Origin: an uncultured Faecalibacterium sp.
GTDB lineage: Bacteria; Bacillota; Clostridia; Oscillospirales; Ruminococcaceae
DNA length: 21,298 bases
NCBI GenBank assembly: GCA_934525735.1
Contig: CAKSZM010000025.1
Location: 1 to 21,298 of the forward strand
Reading direction: 5' to 3'
Shown here: positions 1 to 6,461 of the stretch, in pieces
Position numbering within the stretch: position 1 is the first letter of the stretch
Layout of the letters: each line of letters starts with the position of its first letter
Notes under the pieces: model-generated
The model's database searches: none
The model's input: only the letters and a program-made list of their open reading frames with translations
What the model was told of the DNA's origin: nothing
Translations under genes and position numbers: made by a program

Positions 1-71
1 GGATTCGAACCACCGAAGCTGAAAGCAGCAGATTTACAGTCTGTCCCCATTGGCCACTCGGGAACACGCCC
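1..71 (-). tRNA. tRNA-Tyr (anticodon GTA), 3' end cut off by window edge
   Basis: Read on the minus strand, the sequence begins with a 7-nt acceptor strand (GGGCGTG), then U8 U9, a CCCGAGTGG D-arm of the kind typical of Tyr tRNAs, an anticodon loop CTGTAAA with anticodon GTA, a long class II variable arm and a T loop GGTTCGAATCC. The last part of the acceptor stem and the 3' end lie outside the window. A strong promoter lies just upstream at 111-139. Confidence 0.93.
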
Positions 72-110
72 ATATTCTTTTGTTCGCCGCCCGTGCCGGA
101 CGACTTGATT

Positions 111-139
111 ATTCTAGCATAAGCGGCCGGATTTGTCAA
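111..139 (-). promoter_or_regulatory. Sigma-A promoter of the tRNA-Tyr gene
   Basis: On the minus strand there is a perfect -35 TTGACA (134-139), a 17-nt spacer and a -10 TAGAAT (111-116), about 40 nt upstream of the mature tRNA 5' end. Confidence 0.8.
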
Positions 140-345
140 CAGATTTTTTTCTTTTTTACCACTGAGTTTTTGATTTTGTTTGATAAAAGAAAAACTTACC
201 AGGAAAAGTATAAATATTAATCGATCAAGCGGAAGAGACGGAGAGCTCTGCGGAGGGAAAACGGTACTTTGTTGTTCTTTGCGAATGCAGATGATACAAA
301 AATCACCATGAAATTTGTGAAAAATGCAGACTTTTGCCGGACGGA

Positions 346-374
346 TTGAAAAAAGCGGACGGAAATGCTATTAT
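346..374 (+). promoter_or_regulatory. Sigma-A promoter for the Hpt gene
   Basis: TTGAAA (346-351), 17-nt spacer, TATTAT (369-374) with TG one base upstream (extended -10). It predicts a leader of about 100 nt before the Hpt start codon. In the rest of the 72-482 gap I see AT-rich sequence but no gene or hairpin I can name. Confidence 0.65.
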
Positions 375-482
375 TAAACTGCAACAAAGCGTAACAAACT
401 GCGCTTGCACAGCGGAGACCCAGCAGACGAAAGCCGGGCCGGAGGCAGGAATCAAAAGAAAAAGAAAGGCTCGGAGATCGCC

Positions 483-839
483 ATGACAACACAAGAATGT
501 TATGCAAAAATGGGCGCAAATTATGAGGAAGTGCTGGGACGCCTGTACAACGAGGCAATGATCCATAAGTTTGTGCTTCTGTTTTTGAAGGATGACAGCT
601 ACAGCAATCTGGAGGCAGCGCTGAAGGCGGGCGATGTGCAGACTGCGTTCCGTGCGGCGCACACGCTGAAGGGCGTTTGTCAGAATCTGGGCTTCAACAA
701 CCTCTATGTCCCGGCGGCGCAGATCACGGAGACGCTGCGTGCGGGTACGCTGGAAGGCACGCAGAGCCAGTTTAAAGAGGTAAAGCGGCAGTACGGGATC
801 ACAACAGCTGCGATCCGTGAGCTGGCAGGGGAAGCATAA
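483..839 (+). CDS. Standalone Hpt-domain histidine phosphotransfer protein
   Basis: A 118-residue protein that is essentially one Hpt four-helix domain. The motif AAHTLKG around residues 58-64 carries the expected phospho-accepting His60, followed by a second helix-forming stretch (CQNLGF). There is no kinase, receiver or membrane segment, so it should relay phosphate between a hybrid sensor kinase and a receiver protein in the cytoplasm. The start at 483 (MTTQEC) was chosen over an upstream in-frame ATG at 405 because the extra 26 residues are low-complexity, Lys/Gly-rich and not Hpt-like, and a GGAG sits about 10 nt before 483. No partner two-component genes are adjacent, so its partners cannot be named from this window. 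It has its own promoter and terminator. Confidence 0.85.
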   Translation: MTTQECYAKMGANYEEVLGRLYNEAMIHKFVLLFLKDDSYSNLEAALKAGDVQTAFRAAHTLKGVCQNLGFNNLYVPAAQITETLRAGTLEGTQSQFKEVKRQYGITTAAIRELAGEA

Positions 840-853
840 CAATACAAAAACTG

Positions 854-897
854 AAACGCGGGAGAGTTTTCCGGATGGAAGATTCTCCCGCGTTTTT
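854..897. terminator. Bidirectional terminator between the Hpt gene and the AGCS symporter
   Basis: The inverted repeat AAACGCGGGAGA / TCTCCCGCGTTT (854-865 and 884-895) is followed on the plus strand by a T run and on the minus strand by a T-rich stretch. It lies between two convergent genes and can end both. Confidence 0.85.
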
Positions 898-903
898 CTG
901 TGT

Positions 904-2292
904 TTACTGCAGATTCTTGCGTTTTTCGTAGTCGTTCAGGGCATCCAGCGCTTCTTGTGCCATGGGCACCAGAGCCAGCATGTTAAAGATGGTCATCAGA
1001 CCGATGCCCACATCGCCCAGATCCCACACCACGGTGTAGGCCTGCATGCCGCCCGCCACCAGCATGGCCAGTGCCAGCAGTTTGTAGGCGGTCTGGCTCC
1101 ACCAGTTGTCGCCACACAGGTAGGCCACATTGCAGCGGGCGTAGTACAGGATGCCCAGAAAGGTGGAAAAGCTGAACAGCGCCAGCGTCAGCGCAATGAA
1201 CACCGTACCGAAAGACCCCAGATGGTACTGCAGAGCGGTCTGCAGCAGGTCCATGCCGGCAAGTCCGGCAGTGATGTCCTCGGGTACCAGCAGCATCAGG
1301 AACGCCGTGCAGCTGCAGATGACCACGGTATCGATGAGCACGCCCAGCGCCTGCACAAAGCCCATCTTGACCGGGTCGTCGCACTCGGCAGCGGCTGCCG
1401 CGCAGGGAGCCGAGCCGCTGCCCGCTTCGTTGGAGAACAGGCCGCGCTTGATGCCGTTCATCAGCACCGCGCCGAAGCCGCCCGCCGCTGCCTGCCGCAG
1501 GCCGAAGGCCTCGGCAAAAATGCGGCCGAACACGGCCGGGAGCCGGGGCAGATTGAACAGCACGATGCCCACGGTCAGCACAAAGTAACACACTGCCATG
1601 ATGGGCACCATTACGTCCAGACTTTTCACGGTGGCGTTCTTGCGCAGAACGATAACCGCGGCGATGGCCGTGAGCACCAGCGTAGTGGCCAGCGGCGGAA
1701 TGCGGAAGGCGTTCTCAAACGCGGAGCTGACCGAGTTGGAGATGACCTGACTGATGCCGCACCAGCAGATCAGGCCCGACACCGCAAACAGTGCCGCGCA
1801 CACCGACCATCGGAGCTTTTTGCCCCGTTTACGCTCGGCCAGTACATGGAGATAATAGGCCGGGCCGCCGCGCCAGCCGCCGTAAAGCGGGTCGGGCTGG
1901 CGGTACTTCTGGGCGAGGGTGGACTCGATGAAAGAGGTGGATGCGCCGAGAAGAGCGGTCACCCACATCCAGAACACCGCACCCGCACCGCCGGCGGACA
2001 CAGCAGCCACCACGCCCACCAGATTGCCCATGCCTACCCGTGTGGCGGTGGAAACGATCAGGGTCTGGAAAGAGGAAAGCCCGCTGGTGCCGGACTGCTT
2101 CTTTTCGCACACGGCGGCGATCATATCCCGGAACAGGCGCACCGGCAGCAGCCGGGTGCGGAAGGTGAACCAGATGCCTGCGGTGAGCAGCAGCACCACC
2201 ATAAAGGAGATGCCGATGCCGCCGGCAATGGGCAGGGTGAACAGATCGCCCCACAAAAGGCGATAGACCGATTCGATAAGATTTACCAGCAA
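904..2292 (-). CDS. Sodium:alanine/glycine symporter family protein (AGCS)
   Basis: A 462-residue polytopic membrane protein, normal length for the AGCS family, which imports alanine or glycine with Na+ or H+. Family signatures are visible: the SGLSSFQTL...GMGNLVGVVAAV block at about residues 69-97, and the NEAGSGSAPCAAAA...PVKMGFVQ block near residue 290. Many hydrophobic segments span the sequence. The start is a TTG codon at 2290-2292; it is supported by an AGGAGGA site 8 nt upstream and by a good promoter at 2337-2365. It stands alone, downstream of the thiamin operon terminator, so it is probably an independent unit. The true substrate cannot be told from sequence. Confidence 0.9.
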   Translation of the reverse strand: MLVNLIESVYRLLWGDLFTLPIAGGIGISFMVVLLLTAGIWFTFRTRLLPVRLFRDMIAAVCEKKQSGTSGLSSFQTLIVSTATRVGMGNLVGVVAAVSAGGAGAVFWMWVTALLGASTSFIESTLAQKYRQPDPLYGGWRGGPAYYLHVLAERKRGKKLRWSVCAALFAVSGLICWCGISQVISNSVSSAFENAFRIPPLATTLVLTAIAAVIVLRKNATVKSLDVMVPIMAVCYFVLTVGIVLFNLPRLPAVFGRIFAEAFGLRQAAAGGFGAVLMNGIKRGLFSNEAGSGSAPCAAAAAECDDPVKMGFVQALGVLIDTVVICSCTAFLMLLVPEDITAGLAGMDLLQTALQYHLGSFGTVFIALTLALFSFSTFLGILYYARCNVAYLCGDNWWSQTAYKLLALAMLVAGGMQAYTVVWDLGDVGIGLMTIFNMLALVPMAQEALDALNDYEKRKNLQ

Positions 2293-2336
2293 GACAGATT
2301 CCTCCTGTAGATCAATGAAATGAAGACGATGACTTC

Positions 2337-2365
2337 ATTATAGTACAGTACAGAAGAATTGTAAA
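2337..2365 (-). promoter_or_regulatory. Sigma-A promoter for the AGCS symporter
   Basis: On the minus strand: TTTACA (2360-2365), 17-nt spacer, perfect TATAAT (2337-2342), about 45 nt before the TTG start. Confidence 0.8.
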
Positions 2366-2397
2366 ATCTAAAATATTGATAGAAAGAATCGATAATT

Positions 2398-2429
2398 AAA
2401 AAGCCGCCCGGCGGGTCAGGCCGGGCGGC
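2398..2429 (-). terminator. Terminator of the thiamin operon
   Basis: Minus-strand stem GCCGCCCGG / CCGGGCGGC (2421-2429 and 2403-2411) followed by a TTTTT run at 2398-2402, about 40 nt after the thiC stop codon. Confidence 0.88.
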
Positions 2430-2466
2430 GGAGGAAGAACGCGCAAAGCGTTCGGGAATAATACAG

Positions 2467-3777
2467 TTAGAGAATGTCGATGTACTCGCCGGCAAGGGCT
2501 TTGTTCATGCTGCGCACGGCGCAGAACTTGCCGCACATGCTGCAGGTGTCGCTGTGGTCGTCCTCGGGCAGGCGGGCGTCGCGGATGGCCTTGGCGGTCT
2601 CCGGGTCAAGGGCGCAGGCAAACTGCGCGTCCCAGTCCAGCACGCGGCGAGCGTCGCCCATTTTGTCATCGATGTCCCGCGCATGGGGGATGCCCTTGGC
2701 GATGTCAGCGGCGTGGGCGGCAATCTTGGACGCCACGATGCCCTGCTTGACATCCTCCACGTTGGGCAGAGCCAGATGTTCGGCGGGGGTCACATAGCAC
2801 AGGAAAGCGGCACCGCTCATGGCGGCCACGGCACCGCCGATGGCAGCGGTGATGTGGTCGTAGCCGGGAGCGATATCCGTGACCAGAGGTCCCAGCACAT
2901 AGAAGGGAGCGCCCATGCAGATGGACTTCTGCACTTCCATGTTGGCGGCCACCTGATTCAGGGGCACGTGGCCGGGGCCTTCCACCATGACCTGCACGTT
3001 GTGCGCCCATGCACGCTTGGTCAGCTCACCCAGACGCACCAGCTCTTCGATCTGACACACGTCGGTGGCGTCAGCCAGACAGCCGGGGCGGCAGGCGTCG
3101 CCCAGCGAGATGGTCACGTCGTGTTCGGCACAGATCTCGCAGATCTCGTCAAAATGCTCATAGAAGGGGTTTTCATTGCCGGTCATGCTCATCCATGCGA
3201 ACACGAGGGAGCCGCCGCGGCTGACGATGTTCATCTTGCGCTTGTGCTTGCGGATCTGCTCAATAGTCTTGCGGGTGATGCCGCAGTGCAGGGTGACGAA
3301 GTCCACGCCGTCCTCGGCGTGCAGACGCACCACGTCGATGAAGTCCTGCGCCGTCAGCTCAGCCAGATCGCGCTGATAGTGGATGACCGAGTCATACACC
3401 GGCACGGTGCCGATCATCACGGGGCACTCGTGGGTCAGCTTCTGGCGGAAGGGCTGGGTGTTGCCGTGGCTCGAAAGATCCATGATGGCTTCCGCGCCCA
3501 TGTTGACAGCGCTCATCACCTTTTCCATCTCCACGTTGTAGTCCTTGCAGTCGCGGGAGACGCCAAGGTTCACGTTGATCTTGGTGCGCAGCATGGAGCC
3601 CACGCCCTCGGGGTTCAGGCAAGTGTGGTGCTTGTTGGCGGGGATGGCTACCTTGCCCTCGGCGACCCACTGACGGATCTCCTCAGTGGTGCGGTATTCC
3701 TTTTTGGCTACGATCTCCATCTCCGGGGTAATGATGCCTTTGCGGGCGGCATCCATCTGGGTGGTATAAGTCTGCAT
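2467..3777 (-). CDS. thiC: Phosphomethylpyrimidine synthase ThiC
   Basis: A 436-residue radical-SAM enzyme of the ThiC family. It converts aminoimidazole ribotide to hydroxymethylpyrimidine phosphate (HMP-P), the thiamin pyrimidine. Recognisable blocks are [49 protein letters not shown] and [12 protein letters not shown]. The C-terminal iron-sulfur cysteines are C412, C415 and C419 (CSMCGKFC). The length fits the short form of the family without the plant/proteobacterial N-terminal extension. The start at 3777 (MQTYTT) was chosen over an in-frame ATG 54 nt upstream because a GGAGG lies about 10 nt before it. It is the last gene of the TPP-controlled operon, 205 nt after thiE. ThiD, needed to phosphorylate HMP-P, is not in this window. 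Confidence 0.96.
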   Translation of the reverse strand: MQTYTTQMDAARKGIITPEMEIVAKKEYRTTEEIRQWVAEGKVAIPANKHHTCLNPEGVGSMLRTKINVNLGVSRDCKDYNVEMEKVMSAVNMGAEAIMDLSSHGNTQPFRQKLTHECPVMIGTVPVYDSVIHYQRDLAELTAQDFIDVVRLHAEDGVDFVTLHCGITRKTIEQIRKHKRKMNIVSRGGSLVFAWMSMTGNENPFYEHFDEICEICAEHDVTISLGDACRPGCLADATDVCQIEELVRLGELTKRAWAHNVQVMVEGPGHVPLNQVAANMEVQKSICMGAPFYVLGPLVTDIAPGYDHITAAIGGAVAAMSGAAFLCYVTPAEHLALPNVEDVKQGIVASKIAAHAADIAKGIPHARDIDDKMGDARRVLDWDAQFACALDPETAKAIRDARLPEDDHSDTCSMCGKFCAVRSMNKALAGEYIDIL

Positions 3778-3802
3778 ACGCTCTGTTCCTCCAAATGACA
3801 GT

Positions 3803-3913
3803 TTATCTCTGAACAGCAGGGTGCTGGTCATACAGGGTTAGGGGCAAGTAGCCGTCATTCAGAAAAAACAGAACGCTCTGGATGCCGGCACCTGCGCAAA
3901 ATACGCTTTTCAT
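3803..3913 (-). CDS. Possible small protein (36 residues) between thiE and thiC
   Basis: A short ORF encoding a peptide that starts [17 protein letters not shown] and ends with [13 protein letters not shown] lies 8 nt before its ATG. It occupies most of the 205-nt gap between thiE and thiC and ends 25 nt before the thiC start, so it would be translated on the operon transcript. I do not recognise it. It could be a real small protein, a translated leader controlling thiC, a decayed gene, or chance. Confidence 0.3.
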   Translation of the reverse strand: MKSVFCAGAGIQSVLFFLNDGYLPLTLYDQHPAVQR

Positions 3914-3981
3914 GTTGGTTTCTCCATGAATTTTATAACGCGGCCCAAGGTGGTGCCCCCGGTTTGCCGCGGGATGATAGC

Positions 3982-4620
3982 TTACTTTATGATCTGCTCC
4001 GAGAGGGCTTTCAGCTCTTTGCACTCGGCTTCGATGTCCTCGGCACCAAAGATGGCGCTGACGAGGGCCACGCCGTCCACGCCGGTGCCCTTGAGCTGCA
4101 GGATGTTCTCCTTGTGGATGCCGCCGATGGCCACCACCGGCACGTCCACAGCATTGCAGATGTCAATGAGGGTCTGACGGGGCAGGATATCCACATCGGT
4201 CTTGGTATTTGTGGAAAATACTGCGCCCACGCCCAGACAGTCCGCACCGTGAGCCACAGCCTTTTTCGCTTCCTCCACGGTGTGAGCGGAAACGCCGATC
4301 ATCATGCCGTCGCCCACGCGCTCGCGCACCTGTGCGGCTTCCATGTCGCTCTGGCCGACATGCACGCCCTCGGCGTGGCACTGGATGGCGACCTCCACGT
4401 TGTCGTTGATGAACAGCGGCACGCCGTAACGCTGGCACAGGGCGTGGATCTCCACGGCTTCTTGCAGAAAATCGGCATCGCCCAGATGCTTTTCCCGCAG
4501 CTGTATGCAGGTGGCACCGCCCTTCAGGGCGCTTTCCACCTGTTCATACAGGGTCTGTTTGCCCACCCACGCGCGGTCGGTGACGGCGTATAACAGCATG
4601 GTATGCTTATCGCACTTCAT
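3982..4620 (-). CDS. thiE: Thiamine-phosphate synthase ThiE
   Basis: A 212-residue TIM-barrel enzyme that joins HMP pyrophosphate and thiazole phosphate to give thiamin phosphate. Diagnostic segments are the QLREK motif (residues 40-44), the FINDN strand, GVHVGQSD, the GVGAVFSTNTKT phosphate-binding region and VVAIGGI. Full family length. Its start overlaps the 3' end of thiM by 14 nt, which implies translational coupling. It joins the two branches supplied by the neighbours: pyrimidine from ThiC and thiazole from ThiM. Confidence 0.96.
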   Translation of the reverse strand: MKCDKHTMLLYAVTDRAWVGKQTLYEQVESALKGGATCIQLREKHLGDADFLQEAVEIHALCQRYGVPLFINDNVEVAIQCHAEGVHVGQSDMEAAQVRERVGDGMMIGVSAHTVEEAKKAVAHGADCLGVGAVFSTNTKTDVDILPRQTLIDICNAVDVPVVAIGGIHKENILQLKGTGVDGVALVSAIFGAEDIEAECKELKALSEQIIK

Positions 4621-5428
4621 AGTTTGCTCCTTCTTCCAGCTGTTCGGGGGTCATGTTGTAAATGGCATCGATGATGTAATTGCGGTAGGTGGAGTTGCCG
4701 TCCTGCGGGGTCAGCCGCTTGTGGGCGATCTCGCCCGCAAAGCCCATGGCACACACGGCAGCCGCGGCGGCGTCCAGCGCATGGCCGGGGTTGGCGGTGA
4801 CGAAGGCCGCCGTCAGGGCAGACAGCTGGCAGCCGGTGCCGGTGATGCTGCTCATCATGGGGTTGCCGTTGCGGATGCAGTAGGCCTTGCCGGCGTCGGC
4901 CACGATGTCGATGGCACCGGTGATGGCCACGACTGCGCCGGTGCGGGTTGCAAAGGCTTTGGCAAAAGCCACGGCGGCGTCGAGGTTTTCCTCCGTGACT
5001 TTGTCAGTCACATCGGCGTCCACGCCCTTGGTAGTGCCTGCGCCGGAAGCAAGGGTCTTGATCTCCGAGATGTTGCCCCGGATGACCGTGAACTTCACGT
5101 CCTTCAGCAGACGGAACGCCGTATCGGTGCGCAGACGGGAAGCACCTGCACCCACCGGGTCCAGCACCACCGGGTGGCCCAGCTGGTTGGCCTTTTTGCC
5201 CGCCAGCAGCATGCTGGTGATGGTGCGGCTGTTCAGGGTGCCGATGTTGATGTTCAGCCCGCCGCAGATGGAAGTGATGTCCTCCACCTCGGCGGCGTCA
5301 TCGGCCATGATGGGGGAAGCGCCGCAGGCCAGCACCATGTTGGCGCAGTCGTTGACGGTGACGTAGTTGGTGATGTTGTGGATGAGGGGGCACTTGGCGC
5401 GGACGTTTGCAAACTCAGTTTTAAACAT
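4607..5428 (-). CDS. thiM: Hydroxyethylthiazole kinase ThiM
   Basis: A 273-residue ribokinase-fold enzyme that phosphorylates salvaged hydroxyethylthiazole (THZ) with ATP. Visible family features are PLIHNITNYVTVN and CGASPIMADD near the N-terminus, VLDPVGAGAS, IRGNISEI, and the catalytic loop TGTGCQLSA with Cys200. It lies 15 nt after thiW and overlaps thiE, so it is in the same transcript. Pairing with the ThiW transporter component supports a thiazole salvage route. Confidence 0.96.
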   Translation of the reverse strand: MFKTEFANVRAKCPLIHNITNYVTVNDCANMVLACGASPIMADDAAEVEDITSICGGLNINIGTLNSRTITSMLLAGKKANQLGHPVVLDPVGAGASRLRTDTAFRLLKDVKFTVIRGNISEIKTLASGAGTTKGVDADVTDKVTEENLDAAVAFAKAFATRTGAVVAITGAIDIVADAGKAYCIRNGNPMMSSITGTGCQLSALTAAFVTANPGHALDAAAAAVCAMGFAGEIAHKRLTPQDGNSTYRNYIIDAIYNMTPEQLEEGANYEVR

Positions 5429-5443
5429 TTTGCGGCAACTCCG

Positions 5444-5959
5444 TTAAGAAAGGCTGCTCTGCATGGAGCGCAGGGCACCGGAACGCTGCAGGCTGTACAC
5501 CAGCACGCCCGCGACGATGGAACCGACGGCCGTAGAAATCAGGAACGGCACGATATAGGCGTAGAAAGCGATGTCGCCGGCGCTCTTGCCCATGAGGAAG
5601 ATGGCCACCGGATAGGCGCACAGGCCGCCCAGAATGCTGGTGCCGAACACCTCGCCCACCATGGTGGCAAGGATGTTCTTGGTTTTCCAGTACACGACGC
5701 CGCACAGCAGGGCACCGAACATACTGCCCGGGAAGGCCATCAGGCTGCCCAGACCCAGCAGGTTGCGCAGCAGGGAAGCTACAAAGGCCACGCCCACGCC
5801 CCACCACGGGCCGAGCAGCACGGCGCAGGTCACGTTGACCATGTGCTGGATGGGCGCGCACTTGCTGCCGAACATCGGGAAGCTGAACACACTGCCCACC
5901 ACGCACAGGGCACACAGCATACCGGCGAGAGCCAGTTTTTTTACAGAGAGATTTTTCAT
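5444..5959 (-). CDS. thiW: ThiW, thiazole-specific S component of an ECF transporter
   Basis: A 171-residue integral membrane protein with about five or six hydrophobic segments and no ATPase domain. It matches the ThiW family, the substrate-binding S subunit predicted to take up hydroxyethylthiazole together with a shared ECF energising module that is encoded elsewhere. The sequence around FGSKCAPIQHMVN and LGPWWGVGVAF is typical. The start at 5959 (MKNLSV) has an AAGGAG about 10 nt upstream; the reading frame stays open to 6100, but those residues lie in the structured RNA leader and are not membrane-like. It is the first gene after the TPP riboswitch. Confidence 0.9.
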   Translation of the reverse strand: MKNLSVKKLALAGMLCALCVVGSVFSFPMFGSKCAPIQHMVNVTCAVLLGPWWGVGVAFVASLLRNLLGLGSLMAFPGSMFGALLCGVVYWKTKNILATMVGEVFGTSILGGLCAYPVAIFLMGKSAGDIAFYAYIVPFLISTAVGSIVAGVLVYSLQRSGALRSMQSSLS

Positions 5960-5987
5960 AAAGGAAATGCTCCTTTCCAAAGCGGCA

Positions 5988-6013
5988 GAGACGCGCAGAA
6001 CAGCCGGCGTCTC
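5988..6013 (-). promoter_or_regulatory. Hairpin just upstream of the thiW ribosome site
   Basis: On the RNA-like minus strand GAGACGC and GCGTCTC form a 7-bp stem with a 12-nt loop, ending about 15 nt before the AAGGAG of thiW. There is no T run, so it is not a terminator. It could stabilise the mRNA or influence initiation. Confidence 0.35.
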
Positions 6014-6050
6014 CGCAGACAGCCCGCACCCGCACCGTGCACAAAACGGC

Positions 6051-6118
6051 ACGCCGGGGGCAGGGTACGAAGCGGTCGAGGCTTGCTGGCCTCCTCTCAC
6101 GCCGGAACACGGCTTCCC
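6051..6118 (-). promoter_or_regulatory. Degenerate TPP-aptamer-like element in the thiW leader
   Basis: Read on the minus strand, this segment has GGGAAGCC, a short GCCG/CGGC stem, GTGAGAGGAGGC, a P3-like hairpin and CCTCGACC. These lie in the same order as the first half of the intact TPP aptamer at 6243-6327. About 20 of 26 bases match in the P3 region (6074-6099 against 6280-6304). The second half, which in the intact copy has ACCTGAT and the conserved 3' box, is not preserved. It lies downstream of the riboswitch terminator, so it is only transcribed after read-through. Confidence 0.4.
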
Positions 6119-6192
6119 ATCGCTGACGATTCCGCGGCTCAGGGCGCTCCCCCTCAGCCCGCTGCGGGCGGTTTCCCGCAGAAAAAAGCATC

Positions 6193-6226
6193 AAAAAAGC
6201 AGGAGACCCGCTGCGGAGCCTCCTGC
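6193..6226 (-). terminator. Riboswitch-controlled intrinsic terminator
   Basis: Minus-strand stem GCAGGAG / CTCCTGC (6220-6226 and 6199-6205) followed by TTTTTT at 6193-6198. It starts 16 nt after the TPP aptamer, the usual position for an expression platform that ends transcription when TPP is bound. Confidence 0.85.
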
Positions 6227-6242
6227 AAAAAATCATCGGTTA

Positions 6243-6327
6243 TGACTTCCTACGGCGGCATTGTCCGCATCAGGTAAAGGGTCGAAGCTGGATGCTTCCT
6301 CTCAGCCTGTCATTACAAGCTCCCCTG
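6243..6327 (-). promoter_or_regulatory. TPP riboswitch aptamer (thi box) controlling thiWMEC
   Basis: On the minus strand the order is GGGGAGC, GGCTGAGAGG, a P3 hairpin, CGACCCTTTACCTGATGC and GGACAATGCCGCCGTAGG. These are the conserved thi-box blocks: CUGAGA and ACCUGAU form the pyrimidine-binding side and the final block closes the pyrophosphate-binding side. The aptamer lies about 15 nt after the predicted transcription start and just before a terminator, so thiamin pyrophosphate should switch the operon off. Confidence 0.95.
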
Positions 6328-6342
6328 TATTTGATTGACTGT

Positions 6343-6371
6343 ATTCTACACCCTTTGCCCGGAAAATGCAA
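6343..6371 (-). promoter_or_regulatory. Sigma-A promoter of the thiamin operon
   Basis: On the minus strand: TTGCAT (6366-6371), 17-nt spacer, TAGAAT (6343-6348), placed immediately before the TPP riboswitch. Confidence 0.8.
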
Positions 6372-6373
6372 GA

Positions 6374-6416
6374 GAAAATACAGAACAGGCGGACACCCTG
6401 CGGTGCCCGCCTGTTC
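6374..6416 (-). terminator. Terminator of the GH94 phosphorylase gene
   Basis: A long minus-strand stem starting GAACAGGCGG and closing CCGCCTGTTC (15 pairs with one G-U) has a very short loop and is followed by TGTATTTTC. It lies 45 nt after the stop codon and just before the thiamin promoter. Confidence 0.75.
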
Positions 6417-6461
6417 ACTTTGGAAGGAGAAATTATGAAAATGCTGTAGAAAATGTCAGAA

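Noticed and set aside
817..2310. Long plus-strand open frame opposite the AGCS symporter
   Set aside because: It is the shadow of a clear family gene on the other strand; its His/Gln/Gly-rich product has no recognisable domain and no ribosome site.
5444..6100. Longer thiW start giving 218 residues
   Set aside because: The extra 47 residues lie in structured leader RNA, are not membrane-like, and the internal ATG at 5959 has a good AAGGAG site.
4505..6277. 590-codon plus-strand open frame across thiE, thiM, thiW and the riboswitch
   Set aside because: It runs antisense to three well-identified genes and through the TPP aptamer; it is open only because of GC-rich codon bias.
6424..6449. Four-codon plus-strand mini-ORF with an AAGGAG site (ATG AAA ATG CTG TAG)
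   Set aside because: It lies between convergent-facing minus-strand features without a plus-strand promoter or downstream gene; most likely chance.
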